Assembly (NCBI RefSeq): GCF_003050705.1
Contig: NZ_QAOG01000001.1
Coordinates: 248,001-312,000, forward strand
DNA length: 64,000 bases
Origin: Sphingomonas aurantiaca
GTDB lineage: Bacteria > Pseudomonadota > Alphaproteobacteria > Sphingomonadales > Sphingomonadaceae
Direction of reading: 5' to 3'
Shown: positions 25,295 to 33,643 of the stretch, piece after piece
Layout of the letters: each line of letters begins with the position of its first letter
Numbering within the stretch: position 1 is the stretch's first letter
Notes under the pieces: model-generated
Told to the model about the DNA's origin: nothing
What the model saw: only the letters and a program-made list of their open reading frames with translations
Database searches by the model: none
Translations under genes and position numbers: made by a program

Positions 25295-25600
25295 TCAGCG
25301 GCAACGATCCTTCGCGGTGATCGTCCGGTCGATCGCGCGACCGCCAAGTGCACCCGCTGCACCACCGGCGAGCGTGCCGAGCAGGCCACCACCGACGGCA
25401 TTGCCGAGCACCGCGCCACCGACGCCGCCGGCAACCAGACCGGTCGTGCCGCTCGAATGGCGGCAGCGCCGCGCCTGATAGCGGCGGTTGTGGCCGCGAT
25501 ATTCATGCCGCGAGCGCGCTTCGGCCTTGCCCGTGGGGATCACGGCGGCGGCGGGAATGGCGAGCGAGAGCGCGCTGAGCGCCATGAGAAACTTCTGCAT
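25295..25600 (-). CDS. Glycine-zipper 2TM domain outer membrane protein
   Basis: This protein of about 101 residues has a signal peptide (MQKFLMALSALSLAIPAAA) and then a basic, Arg/His-rich stretch (SRHEYRGHNRRYQARRCRH). The C-terminal glycine zipper GLVAGGVGGAVLGNAVGGG, followed by further GxxxG repeats, is the Rick_17kDa-like layout. Such proteins associate with the outer membrane; their function is poorly defined. The ATG at 25600 is favoured over one two codons earlier because AGGGA lies eight bases upstream. An 822-residue open frame covers this gene, but its first ~720 residues are antisense to the helicase and are not coding. Confidence 0.8.
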   Translation of the reverse strand: MQKFLMALSALSLAIPAAAVIPTGKAEARSRHEYRGHNRRYQARRCRHSSGTTGLVAGGVGGAVLGNAVGGGLLGTLAGGAAGALGGRAIDRTITAKDRCR

Positions 25601-25726
25601 GATCATCGTCCCTGTTGATGTAGGTAAAGCTCGGTATCGATAGGGGCGCAACGCACGTAAACCGTACCGGTTGCGTAACGGCGACCTAGGATGATGAGAT
25701 CGCTGAAAAGTCTCTCTCAAACCCTC

Positions 25727-25756
25727 CCGTCGTCCCAGCTTTCGGTAGGATGACGG
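25727..25756. repeat. Half copy of the 'CGTCxTCCCAGCG' palindrome
   Basis: CCGTCGTCCCAGCTTTCGGT followed by AGGATGACGG forms a single small hairpin matching one arm of the elements at 20479 and 42711. It lies in the 220-base divergent region between the glycine-zipper gene and the helicase gene. Confidence 0.6.
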
Positions 25757-25825
25757 AAGAGCGGAGATTGTCCAGCCACCGCACAAAAGGTTGCCCTTTC
25801 GTTCTTCGTGCAGCAAGGTCGTGCA

Positions 25826-28525
25826 GTGCTTCCCTATCCCGCCCTCCACGCCAGCCACGCCGGCATCTGGATCGCGAATGCGGAGGGCGCGCGGCCGATC
25901 GGGCGGGGCGAGGCGATCCGGATCGCCGCCGATACGCCCGTCATCATGCTCAACGCGCCGCTGATCGGGCAGCGGCTCGGCTATCCCGATCTGTCGGGGC
26001 TCGACCTGCTCGAACTTTACGCGTTCCTGCGGCCTGGGCAGTTCGCCGTACCGACGCCGAAGGGGATCGCGCGAGTCACCGGTCTGGACGTCCCCACCGA
26101 GGATGCCGAGGTCGCGTCGTTCCTGCTGCGCGCGGCCGAGGCGATGCTCGCGCTGACCGATAGCGACTGGCCCGAGCGCGAAGGCGCGTGGACCTCGGCG
26201 CAATCGCTGTTCCGCCTGCGCTGGCCCTGGGCGCCGGTCGTCGCCGAGCGGCTGAAGAAGCCGTCCGTCAACGAACGCTGGCTGTTCTCGGTGCTGCCCG
26301 AATGGGAGGAGCATGCCCCGCGCCCCGCGCCGCGCGCCGTCACGATCGAGCCCGGCGATGCCGAAGCGCGGCTCGTCGATCTTACCGGGCACGGCGCGGA
26401 GGAACGCCCCGGCCAGCGCGCCTATGCCGGCGCCGCGACCGCCGCCTTCGCGCCGCGCGCGATGCGCGACACGCCTAATCTCGTCCTCGCCGAGGCGGGC
26501 ACCGGGATCGGCAAGACGCTCGGCTATCTCGCGCCCGCGTCGCTCTGGGCGGAGAAGGCGGGCGGCGCGGTGTGGATCTCGACCTACACCAAGACGCTGC
26601 AACGTCAGTTGGGGCAGGAAACCGCGCGGCTCTATCCCGACGCCGCGATCCGCAAGGCCAAGGTCGTCACGCGCAAGGGTCGCGAGAATTACCTGTGCCT
26701 GCTCAACCTCGAGGACGCGCTGCAGGGCGGGTTCGCGGGCCGCGCGGCGATCCTGGCGCACCTCGTCGCACGCTGGGCCGCGTATAGCGCCGACGGCGAC
26801 ATGGTCGGCGGCGACCTGCCCGGCTGGCTGCCGACCTTGTTCCGCCGCAACGGCTCGACCGCGCTGACCGACCGGCGCGGCGAATGCGTCTATGCCGGCT
26901 GCCCGCATTACCGGAAATGCTTCATCGAGCGCGCCGCGCGCGCCTCGTCCGACGCGGATATCGTCATCGCCAACCACGCGCTGGTGATGGTCAACGCCGC
27001 GCGCGGGCGCGAACTCGCGACCCGGCCGACACGCTATGTGTTCGACGAGGGCCATCACATCTTCGACGCCGCCGATTCGATGTTCGCGACCGCGCTGACC
27101 GGTGCGGAGACGATCGAACTGCGCCGCTGGATCCTCGGCCCCGAATCGGGCGGGCGTGGCCGGCGGCGAGGCCTTGCAGCACGGCTGTCCGATCTCGCCA
27201 GCTATGACGAACAGGGCGCGCGCGCGATCAGCGACGCGGTCACCGCGGCGGGGGCGCTGGCGAGCGACGGCTGGCTGCAACGGCTTGGCGAAGGCGCGCC
27301 GTTCGGACCGATCGAGACGCTGCTCGCCGCCGTCCGCGGGCTCACCTACGCGCGCGCCGAGCAGCCCGGCGATGCGGGCTACGGGCTGGAGACCGAACTC
27401 GCCGAACCCGACGCGACGCTGATCGAGGCCGCCGCCCCCGCCGCCGCGGCGCTCGACGCACTGGTCCGCCCACTCGTCACGCTCGGCCGCCGCCTCGAAG
27501 CGGTGCTCGCCGAAGCGCCCGACTGGATGGACGGCCCCGCCCGCGCGCGCGTCGAGGGCGCAATCGCCTCGATCGGCTGGCGCGCGGAGACGGTCGCGGC
27601 GTGGCTGTCGCTGCTCGCGCGCGTCGGCGGCCCCGTCGACGGCGATTTCGTCGACTGGCTCGCGGTCGACCGGATCGAGGGCCGCGAATTCGACATCGGC
27701 CTTCACCGCCACTGGCTCGATCCGACGCGCCCCTTCGCCGAGATCGTCCTCAAGCCCGCGCACGGCGCGCTCGTCACCTCGGCGACGCTAACCGGCGGTG
27801 GCGACTGGGAGGTCGCCGAAGCGCGCAGCGGCGCCCCGCACCTGCTGCGCCCCGCCGCGCGGTTCGAGGCGAAGAGCCCGTTCGACTATACCCGCCAGGC
27901 CGAAGTGCTGATCGTCACCGACGTGAAGCGCGGCGACATCGGCGCGCTTGCCAACGCCTATGCGCAGTTGATCGTCGCCAGCCGCGGCGGGACGCTCGGG
28001 CTGTTCACCGCGATCCGGCGGCTGCGCGGCGTGCACGGCCGAATCGCCGATCGGCTCGCGCGGGAAGGCCTGCCGCTCCACGCGCAGCACGTCGATCCGA
28101 TCGATACCGGCACGCTGGTCGACATCTTCCGCGACGATCCCGGCGCGTCGCTGCTCGGCACCGATGCGCTGCGCGACGGCGTCGACGTGCCCGGTGAGTC
28201 GCTGCGGCTCGTGGTGATGGAGGGCGTGCCCTGGGCGAAACCGTCGGTGCTGCACGCCGCGCGGCGGCTTGCCGGCGGCGGCTCGGCCTATGACGATCGG
28301 CTCGTCCGCGCGCGGCTGGCGCAGGCGTTCGGCCGGCTGATCCGCCGCGCCGACGATTCGGGCGTGTTCGTTATGCTGTCGGCAGCGATGCCCTCGCGCC
28401 TGCTCGCCGCGTTCCCGCCGGGCGTGCCGATCGCGCGCGTGACGCTCGAAGAAGCGGTGGCCCGAGTGGCGAGCCGGCTTTCCTCAAGGGCTCCGGTAGG
28501 GCATGAAAGCCGCGAACCGGCTTGA
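25826..28525 (+). CDS. DinG-like ATP-dependent DNA helicase with iron-sulfur cluster
   Basis: This protein of about 899 residues is a superfamily 2 helicase of the XPD/DinG group. Walker A is AEAGTGIGKTLGYLAPA. The four-cysteine iron-sulfur site is spread over NYLCLL, GECVYAGC and KCFIERAA. The DEAH-type box is FDEGHHIFDAAD. The late motifs include VTSATLTG and LLGTDALRDGVDVPGESL, with QAFGRLIRR near the C-terminus. The N-terminal ~200 residues are a family-specific extension. The frame opens with GTG at 25808; GTG at 25826 is chosen because AAGG precedes it by seven bases and the protein then starts at LPYPALHASHAGIW. It probably acts in repair of blocked forks or R-loops. Confidence 0.9.
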   Translation: MLPYPALHASHAGIWIANAEGARPIGRGEAIRIAADTPVIMLNAPLIGQRLGYPDLSGLDLLELYAFLRPGQFAVPTPKGIARVTGLDVPTEDAEVASFLLRAAEAMLALTDSDWPEREGAWTSAQSLFRLRWPWAPVVAERLKKPSVNERWLFSVLPEWEEHAPRPAPRAVTIEPGDAEARLVDLTGHGAEERPGQRAYAGAATAAFAPRAMRDTPNLVLAEAGTGIGKTLGYLAPASLWAEKAGGAVWISTYTKTLQRQLGQETARLYPDAAIRKAKVVTRKGRENYLCLLNLEDALQGGFAGRAAILAHLVARWAAYSADGDMVGGDLPGWLPTLFRRNGSTALTDRRGECVYAGCPHYRKCFIERAARASSDADIVIANHALVMVNAARGRELATRPTRYVFDEGHHIFDAADSMFATALTGAETIELRRWILGPESGGRGRRRGLAARLSDLASYDEQGARAISDAVTAAGALASDGWLQRLGEGAPFGPIETLLAAVRGLTYARAEQPGDAGYGLETELAEPDATLIEAAAPAAAALDALVRPLVTLGRRLEAVLAEAPDWMDGPARARVEGAIASIGWRAETVAAWLSLLARVGGPVDGDFVDWLAVDRIEGREFDIGLHRHWLDPTRPFAEIVLKPAHGALVTSATLTGGGDWEVAEARSGAPHLLRPAARFEAKSPFDYTRQAEVLIVTDVKRGDIGALANAYAQLIVASRGGTLGLFTAIRRLRGVHGRIADRLAREGLPLHAQHVDPIDTGTLVDIFRDDPGASLLGTDALRDGVDVPGESLRLVVMEGVPWAKPSVLHAARRLAGGGSAYDDRLVRARLAQAFGRLIRRADDSGVFVMLSAAMPSRLLAAFPPGVPIARVTLEEAVARVASRLSSRAPVGHESREPA

Positions 28526-28533
28526 GGATCGCC

Positions 28534-29070
28534 ATGAAGACGCTGACGCTGTTGCGCCACGCCAAATCCGGCTGGGACGATCCGGTCGCCCGCGATTTCG
28601 ATCGCCCGCTCAATGCCAAGGGCAAGCGCGCGGCGGCGATGGTCGGCCGGCACATGCGGACGCTGGAGCTGGCGTTCGACCATGCGATCGCCTCGCCCGC
28701 GGTGCGCGTGGTCGAGACGCTCGCACAGATCGAATCGGGCTACGGGCGGACGATCGCGCCGGCGATGGATCGCCGCGTGTATCTGGCCTCCGCGGTGACT
28801 TTGCTCGACGTGGTGCACGGCTTTCCGGCGGAGGCGGCGCGCGCGCTGCTGATCGGCCACAATCCCGGCCTCGAGGATCTCGTGCTGATGCTCGTCGCCG
28901 ACGGTGCGGACCCGCTGCGCGATGCGGTGGAGGACAAATACCCGACCGCCAGCATCGCCGAACTCCAGTTCGAGGGCGACTGGTCCGATCTGGCCACCGG
29001 CACCGCCCGGCTGACCCGCTTCGTCCGCCCGCGCGACCTCGATCCGACGCTGGGTCCCGACGCGGACTGA
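28534..29070 (+). CDS. Histidine phosphatase family protein (SixA-like)
   Basis: This 178-residue single-domain phosphatase has the catalytic LRHAKSGWDDP, containing the RHG-type RHA triad. The second histidine lies in ALLIGHNPGLEDLV and an arginine in VRVVETLAQI. This spacing and length fit the SixA branch, members of which dephosphorylate phosphohistidine proteins or small molecules. The target is unknown. The ATG at 28534 has GAGG upstream and lies eight bases after the helicase stop, so the two are likely cotranscribed. It is cytosolic. Confidence 0.88.
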   Translation: MKTLTLLRHAKSGWDDPVARDFDRPLNAKGKRAAAMVGRHMRTLELAFDHAIASPAVRVVETLAQIESGYGRTIAPAMDRRVYLASAVTLLDVVHGFPAEAARALLIGHNPGLEDLVLMLVADGADPLRDAVEDKYPTASIAELQFEGDWSDLATGTARLTRFVRPRDLDPTLGPDAD

Positions 29071-29110
29071 GACGACGCGACTCCGCGTGGCGGGCGCGCT
29101 TACGCCGCCG

Positions 29111-30802
29111 TCATTTGCCTTGTGCGCGCCACCGCTGGATCGTTCGGCCGATGATCTGATCCTCGCCGCCGATATCGCGCCACAGTTCGGAGAACAGCGG
29201 ATCGGTCGACGCGGGCTGCTTGGCCTCTTCCAGCGTGTCGAAGGCAACGCGGATCGGAATCGTCACGCCTTCGCCGCAGATGATGCATTCGCGGTTGCGC
29301 AAGGCCGGGATCGAATCGAGAAAGCCGCGCGCGCCTTCGGGCATGGCGGCGCGGACCAGCGCCTGGTCGCGCTCGTTGTTGAGGCGCATCGCGATGATCG
29401 TGCCGCACTGCGACAGCACGCCCTCTGCAAGATCCGACGGACGCTGTGTGATCAGGCCGAGCGACACGCCGTATTTGCGGCCTTCCTTGGCGATCCGGCC
29501 GAGAATGCGGCCGACCGCGCTGGTCGCTTCCTGGCCTGCGGGAATGTAGCGATGCGCCTCCTCGCACACGAGCAGGATCGGGCGTTGCGGTTCGTTGCGC
29601 GACCAGATCGCGAAATCGAACGTCATCCGTGCGAGCACCGCGACGACCACCGCGGTGATGTCCGACGGCACGCCCGAGACGTCGATGATCGAGATCGGCT
29701 TGCCGTCGCCGGGCAGGCGGAAGATGCGGGCAAGGAAGCTCGCCATCGTGTCCGCGACCAACATGCCTGAGAACATGAAGCCATAGCGCGGATCGGCCTT
29801 GATCTCGTCGATCTTGGTCTTCAGCCGCAGATATGGCGCGGTATCGCCGGCACGATCCATCTTGCCCATCTCGGCGTTGATGATCGTCGTCAGATCGCTC
29901 AGCAGATACGGGACCGGCGCGTCGACCGTCAGCTTGGCGATCTCCTGGCCTAGCCGGCTCTTGGCCTTGGCGGCGAGCAGGCATTTGGCGAGGATATCCG
30001 CATCGAATTGCCGCGCGGAGCCGCTGCTGGTCAGGAAGACCTCGCAATGCTCCTCGAAATTCATCAGCCAGTACGGCATCTGCAGGTTCGACACGTCGTA
30101 CAGCGCGCCGTTCGATGCGAATGCCGCGGCATATTCGCCGTGCGGATCGATCATCACGACATGGCCCTGCGGCGCCAGTTCGCAGATCCGGTGGAGGATC
30201 AGCGCGGCGGCGGTCGATTTGCCCGTGCCGGTCGACCCAACGAGCGCGAAATGCTTGCCGAGCATGGGATCGACATACAACGCGGCGGGGATGTCGGTGG
30301 TCGGGTACACCGTCCCGATCGTGATGTTGGCGCGATCCTCCGCTGCGTAGACCTGTTGCAGATCCGCGGTCGTTATCGGGAACACCTCGCAGCCCGGCAT
30401 CGGATACCGGGTCACGCCGCGCCGGAACCGGTCGAGATTGCCGGTCAGCGGCTCCTCGTCGCCCTCGCCGAGGAAATCGATCTCGGCGGCGATGCAGGTG
30501 CCGGCATTGTCCTCGAGCTTGAGCGACCGGACATTGGCGACCAGCCACGTCGTGCCGACGCGCATCTTGACCTGGCTGCCGACCTGGCCCGCCGCCGCGA
30601 CGACGCTGTCCGGATCGTCGCACAGCGCACCGATCGAGGCACGATCGAGCAACACGCGGCTGCTCGACCCGGCGATCGCGTACACGACGCCGATCGGGGC
30701 AGGCGGCGCGGCAAAGCCCGCGATGCCACCGGTTAGTGGTACGGCGCGCAAAAACGCATCGGGTCCCGGCATTTCACTCATTCTGGCAAGATCCCCAGTC
30801 AT
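29111..30802 (-). CDS. HerA-like ATPase (DUF87/VirB4-type ATP-binding protein)
   Basis: This 563-residue ATPase has an N-terminal HAS-barrel-like beta domain (residues 30-160). A RecA-like motor domain follows, with Walker A FALVGSTGTGKSTAAALIL, Walker B ILLVCEEAHRYIP and a later arginine region in GLITQRPSDLAEGVLSQCGT. The order matches HerA/DUF87 proteins, hexameric DNA translocases that in archaea and some bacteria pair with the nuclease NurA. No NurA-like or Sir2-like nuclease gene is adjacent, so its process is unclear. It may act alone in DNA repair or segregation. The ATG at 30802 is preceded by GAGGTCGG; a second ATG lies seven codons in. Confidence 0.85.
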   Translation of the reverse strand: MTGDLARMSEMPGPDAFLRAVPLTGGIAGFAAPPAPIGVVYAIAGSSSRVLLDRASIGALCDDPDSVVAAAGQVGSQVKMRVGTTWLVANVRSLKLEDNAGTCIAAEIDFLGEGDEEPLTGNLDRFRRGVTRYPMPGCEVFPITTADLQQVYAAEDRANITIGTVYPTTDIPAALYVDPMLGKHFALVGSTGTGKSTAAALILHRICELAPQGHVVMIDPHGEYAAAFASNGALYDVSNLQMPYWLMNFEEHCEVFLTSSGSARQFDADILAKCLLAAKAKSRLGQEIAKLTVDAPVPYLLSDLTTIINAEMGKMDRAGDTAPYLRLKTKIDEIKADPRYGFMFSGMLVADTMASFLARIFRLPGDGKPISIIDVSGVPSDITAVVVAVLARMTFDFAIWSRNEPQRPILLVCEEAHRYIPAGQEATSAVGRILGRIAKEGRKYGVSLGLITQRPSDLAEGVLSQCGTIIAMRLNNERDQALVRAAMPEGARGFLDSIPALRNRECIICGEGVTIPIRVAFDTLEEAKQPASTDPLFSELWRDIGGEDQIIGRTIQRWRAQGK

Positions 30803-30859
30803 TTACCCGACCTCTTGCGCGCAAGAGCGTAAACATCCGGTGACGATGGTGAACCGACG

Positions 30860-31615
30860 CTAAACCCTGCGCGCGATCCAGCCAGCGGCCCAGCCGAGAA
30901 ACACCGACAACGCGACCGCGGCCAGGCCATAGACCACCGACGAGCGATCCGCCGCGCGCGCGACGAATCGCTCGAAGCCCGATTTACGGATGTCGATGTC
31001 GCGCACCGCCGCCGCCAGCACGCGCCCGTCGCGGATCAGGAACGTCTCTGCAGTGAAGCGACCGACCGGGACGCGCGCGGGGATCGACACGCGCGCGCGG
31101 TAGAGGACGCCGTCGGTGATCTCCACCGCGCGCGGCGCTTCGTAGTAGAGGCCGGCATTGCGCTTCAGGTCGACGAGTCCTTTCTGGAACCGGTCCTGCG
31201 TGTCGGCGGGCGCGCTGGATGCGGGCGACAATTGCAGGCTGTCGAGCCCGAGTTCGTAGATCGCGCGGGTCCGATCGTCGACGAGCCGGGCGATCGGCTT
31301 CGACGAGGCGATCGCGTAGAAGCTGGGGGCGGAGCGATAGCGCAAGCGCGAGGCGTTGACCCAGATCCCGGCGACCTTCTCCTTCTCGCGCATCAGGATC
31401 GACTGGGTGGGGCCCTTCACGACGACGACAATGTCGGTGGGCTGCTCGCCGGTCGGCAGCCGGCCGCCGGGATACAGAATCGCGCCGAACAGCAGGAGCT
31501 CGGCGCCGGTGAAGCTGTAGGCGATCTCGATATTGCGCTGCGACACGTCGGGGACGAGCACGGGCTTGGCCTGCGCCATCAGCAGCGGGGCCAGCAGGAC
31601 GAGCCAGGCCCTCAC
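30860..31615 (-). CDS. TIGR02186 family membrane protein
   Basis: This 251-residue protein has a signal peptide (MRAWLVLLAPLLMAQA), a periplasmic body and one C-terminal membrane anchor (SSVVYGLAAVALSVFLGWAA). The conserved first part, VSQRNIEIAYSFTGAELLLF, and GPTQSILMREKEKVAGIWVN match TIGR02186, an alphaproteobacterial family almost always next to a TauE/SafE permease. Here the GTG start at 31615 overlaps the stop of such a permease gene (GTGA). A role as partner of the permease in sulfur- or anion-compound export is inferred from this pairing. Confidence 0.88.
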   Translation of the reverse strand: MRAWLVLLAPLLMAQAKPVLVPDVSQRNIEIAYSFTGAELLLFGAILYPGGRLPTGEQPTDIVVVVKGPTQSILMREKEKVAGIWVNASRLRYRSAPSFYAIASSKPIARLVDDRTRAIYELGLDSLQLSPASSAPADTQDRFQKGLVDLKRNAGLYYEAPRAVEITDGVLYRARVSIPARVPVGRFTAETFLIRDGRVLAAAVRDIDIRKSGFERFVARAADRSSVVYGLAAVALSVFLGWAAGWIARRV

Positions 31616-32526
31616 GACAGCGTGACCGAGAAGATTTCCTCCGGCCGCCAGACGAGGCCGAGCAGGATCCGCACGCCGATCAGCAGCACCATCGTCGCCA
31701 GCGCCAGCCGCAGATATTCGGGGCGGAACTTGGTCGCGAACCGCGCACCGATCTGCGCGCCGACGACCGAGCCGAGCAGCAGCAGCCCGGCCAGCACGAT
31801 ATCGACCGCCTTGGTCGTCGTCGCATGCACCATCGTCGCGACCGCGGTGACGAACAGCGTCTGGAACAAGGACGTGCCGACCACCACCGAGGTCGCCATG
31901 CCGAGCAGGTAGATCATCGCGGGCACGAGGATGAAGCCGCCGCCGATGCCGAGCAGGATCGTCAGGATGCCGGTGAAGAAGCCGAGCAGCAACGGCGCCA
32001 GCGGCGAGATATACAGCCCCGACGCGTAGAAGCGCGTCCGCAGCGGGAGTGCGGCGACGAGTGGGTGATGGCGGCGTTTGCGCGCCTTGGGCGGGCGCCC
32101 GGTGCGCGCACGACCGATCGTGCCGATCGATTCCTTCGCCATCATGCTGCCGATCGACCCGAGCATGACGACATAGACGATCGCGATCACCGTATCGATC
32201 TGGCCGCTCTGCTGGAGCAGCCGGAACAGCCAGGCGCCGAAGAACGAGCCGAGGATGCCGCCCGCCACGAGCACCCCGCCCATCTTGGTATCAACGCCCT
32301 TGCGGCGGAAATGCGCGAACACGCCCGAAACGCTCGCGCCGGTCACCTGGCTTGCCGAGGAGGCGGCGGCGACGGTCGGCGGGATACCGTAGACGATCAG
32401 CAGCGGCGTGGTCAGGAAGCCGCCGCCGACCCCGAACATCCCCGACAACAGCCCGACGCCGCCGCCGAGCAGGATGATGACGAGCGCGTTGACCGACAGG
32501 TTGGCGACGGGGAGATACAGATCCAC
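31612..32526 (-). CDS. Sulfite exporter TauE/SafE (TSUP) family permease
   Basis: This permease of about 304 residues has eight hydrophobic segments in two repeats. Each begins with the family's glycine-rich motif: GLLSGMFGVGGGFLTTPLL in the first and GILTILLGIGGGFILVPAM in the second. A basic cytoplasmic loop (TGRPPKARKRRHH) separates the halves. The family moves sulfite, sulfonates or related anions. The GTG at 32526 is chosen because the upstream extension of 42 residues is basic and not family-like. The gene is coupled to the TIGR02186 gene by a GTGA overlap. Confidence 0.9.
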   Translation of the reverse strand: MDLYLPVANLSVNALVIILLGGGVGLLSGMFGVGGGFLTTPLLIVYGIPPTVAAASSASQVTGASVSGVFAHFRRKGVDTKMGGVLVAGGILGSFFGAWLFRLLQQSGQIDTVIAIVYVVMLGSIGSMMAKESIGTIGRARTGRPPKARKRRHHPLVAALPLRTRFYASGLYISPLAPLLLGFFTGILTILLGIGGGFILVPAMIYLLGMATSVVVGTSLFQTLFVTAVATMVHATTTKAVDIVLAGLLLLGSVVGAQIGARFATKFRPEYLRLALATMVLLIGVRILLGLVWRPEEIFSVTLS

Positions 32527-32602
32527 GCGTGCAGCGTTACACCGGATTGCGCGCGCGGGGCTAGGCTCGACTCGGTACCGATCGCGTTGTTGGGGAAAGG
32601 CC

Positions 32603-33643
32603 TCAGAAGTCGCTGCCGATCGAAAGCGCCGGGCCCGATCCGGGACGCGCATTCCCCGCGACCCGCTCTCGCCAGTCGAGCGTCAGGCGAAGTGATTTGC
32701 GCGCGATCGGCACCGTCGCGACGACCGATGGTCCGACATCGAACCGCGCCGCCGCACGTTGCGCACTGCCCCATGCACCGATTCCCATATCGATGCGCGC
32801 CTTGCCGATCGCGCCGAGGGGATGGGTAACGCGGGCCGATGCGTCGATGAATCCCTCAAGCCCCTCGCGAAGGATCGCGCCGCCCTGGCCATACGCCTCG
32901 ATCCGGATGCCCGGCGCGATGTCGGACGGACCATAGCCGGCGATCGCGCCGATCGTCGGCCCGCCGCGGCCGCCGTCGAGGACGAAGCGCTGCTCCGCGA
33001 CGAGGTGGATCGGCAGCCGCGCCGGCTGCCAATCCACTCCGAGCGCGGCTTCGCGGCCGCGGCCCTTGAGCGGGGTGGCGAGCCGTGCGGACAGCGCGAA
33101 CCGGCGCGCCGCGTCGATCGCATAGGTGATCCGCACACCGGCCTGCGACGCGCCAAGCTGGCCGCCCGAGACGGTGCCGGCGGGGCCACCGCGCACCAGC
33201 ATCCACGCACTCGCGTTCAGCCGACCCCCGCCGCGGACCGTGAACGGCCGCGCGATCAGCAGCGGCGGTGCGTCGGGTCGACCGGGTGGTTCGCGCCACA
33301 CGTGAGGCGACGTGACGAATGCTGACCGCGTTGCGGGAAGCGCCGCATGGTGCTGGGGCGGGACGAGTGGCTTGCGCGGCTGTGCGAACAATACGGCCGG
33401 GTGCGGGATGGCAATCGCGACCGTTTCGATCGGAGTCGGGCCGGCGAATGCCATCCGCGCAGGAGGGGGGTGGGGATCGGACGAAGGCGCCGCGGCGGCA
33501 GGCGGGACGATGATCTTGGCGAGGGCCGGGAGGTCGGCAGCGGGGGAAGGGGGCTCGAGCTCGGACAACAGCACTGCGATTCTGACCAGGATCCAGCCGC
33601 CGAGCGTCAGTGCGAGGAAGCGCAGCGGCCGGCCGCCACTCAT
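32603..33643 (-). CDS. Predicted outer membrane beta-barrel protein paired with NfrB-like glycosyltransferase
   Basis: This 346-residue protein was not recognised with certainty. It has an N-terminal hydrophobic anchor or signal (residues 6-26, PLRFLALTLGGWILVRIAVL), a proline/alanine-rich linker (residues 30-120) and a C-terminal ~220 residues of alternating strands ending in SIGSDF, a C-terminal Phe as in beta-barrels. The strand-rich part recalls the C-terminal domain of NfrA (phage N4 adsorption protein A), but without NfrA's large TPR region. The ATG at 33643 overlaps the stop of the glycosyltransferase gene (ATGA). An export or secretion-pore role for the glycan made by that transferase is inference. 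Confidence 0.6.
   Translation of the reverse strand: MSGGRPLRFLALTLGGWILVRIAVLLSELEPPSPAADLPALAKIIVPPAAAAPSSDPHPPPARMAFAGPTPIETVAIAIPHPAVLFAQPRKPLVPPQHHAALPATRSAFVTSPHVWREPPGRPDAPPLLIARPFTVRGGGRLNASAWMLVRGGPAGTVSGGQLGASQAGVRITYAIDAARRFALSARLATPLKGRGREAALGVDWQPARLPIHLVAEQRFVLDGGRGGPTIGAIAGYGPSDIAPGIRIEAYGQGGAILREGLEGFIDASARVTHPLGAIGKARIDMGIGAWGSAQRAAARFDVGPSVVATVPIARKSLRLTLDWRERVAGNARPGSGPALSIGSDF

Noticed and set aside
25607-27763. N-terminal part of an 822-residue minus-strand frame
   Set aside because: It is antisense to the DinG-like helicase. Only the last ~101 residues (the glycine-zipper gene) look real.
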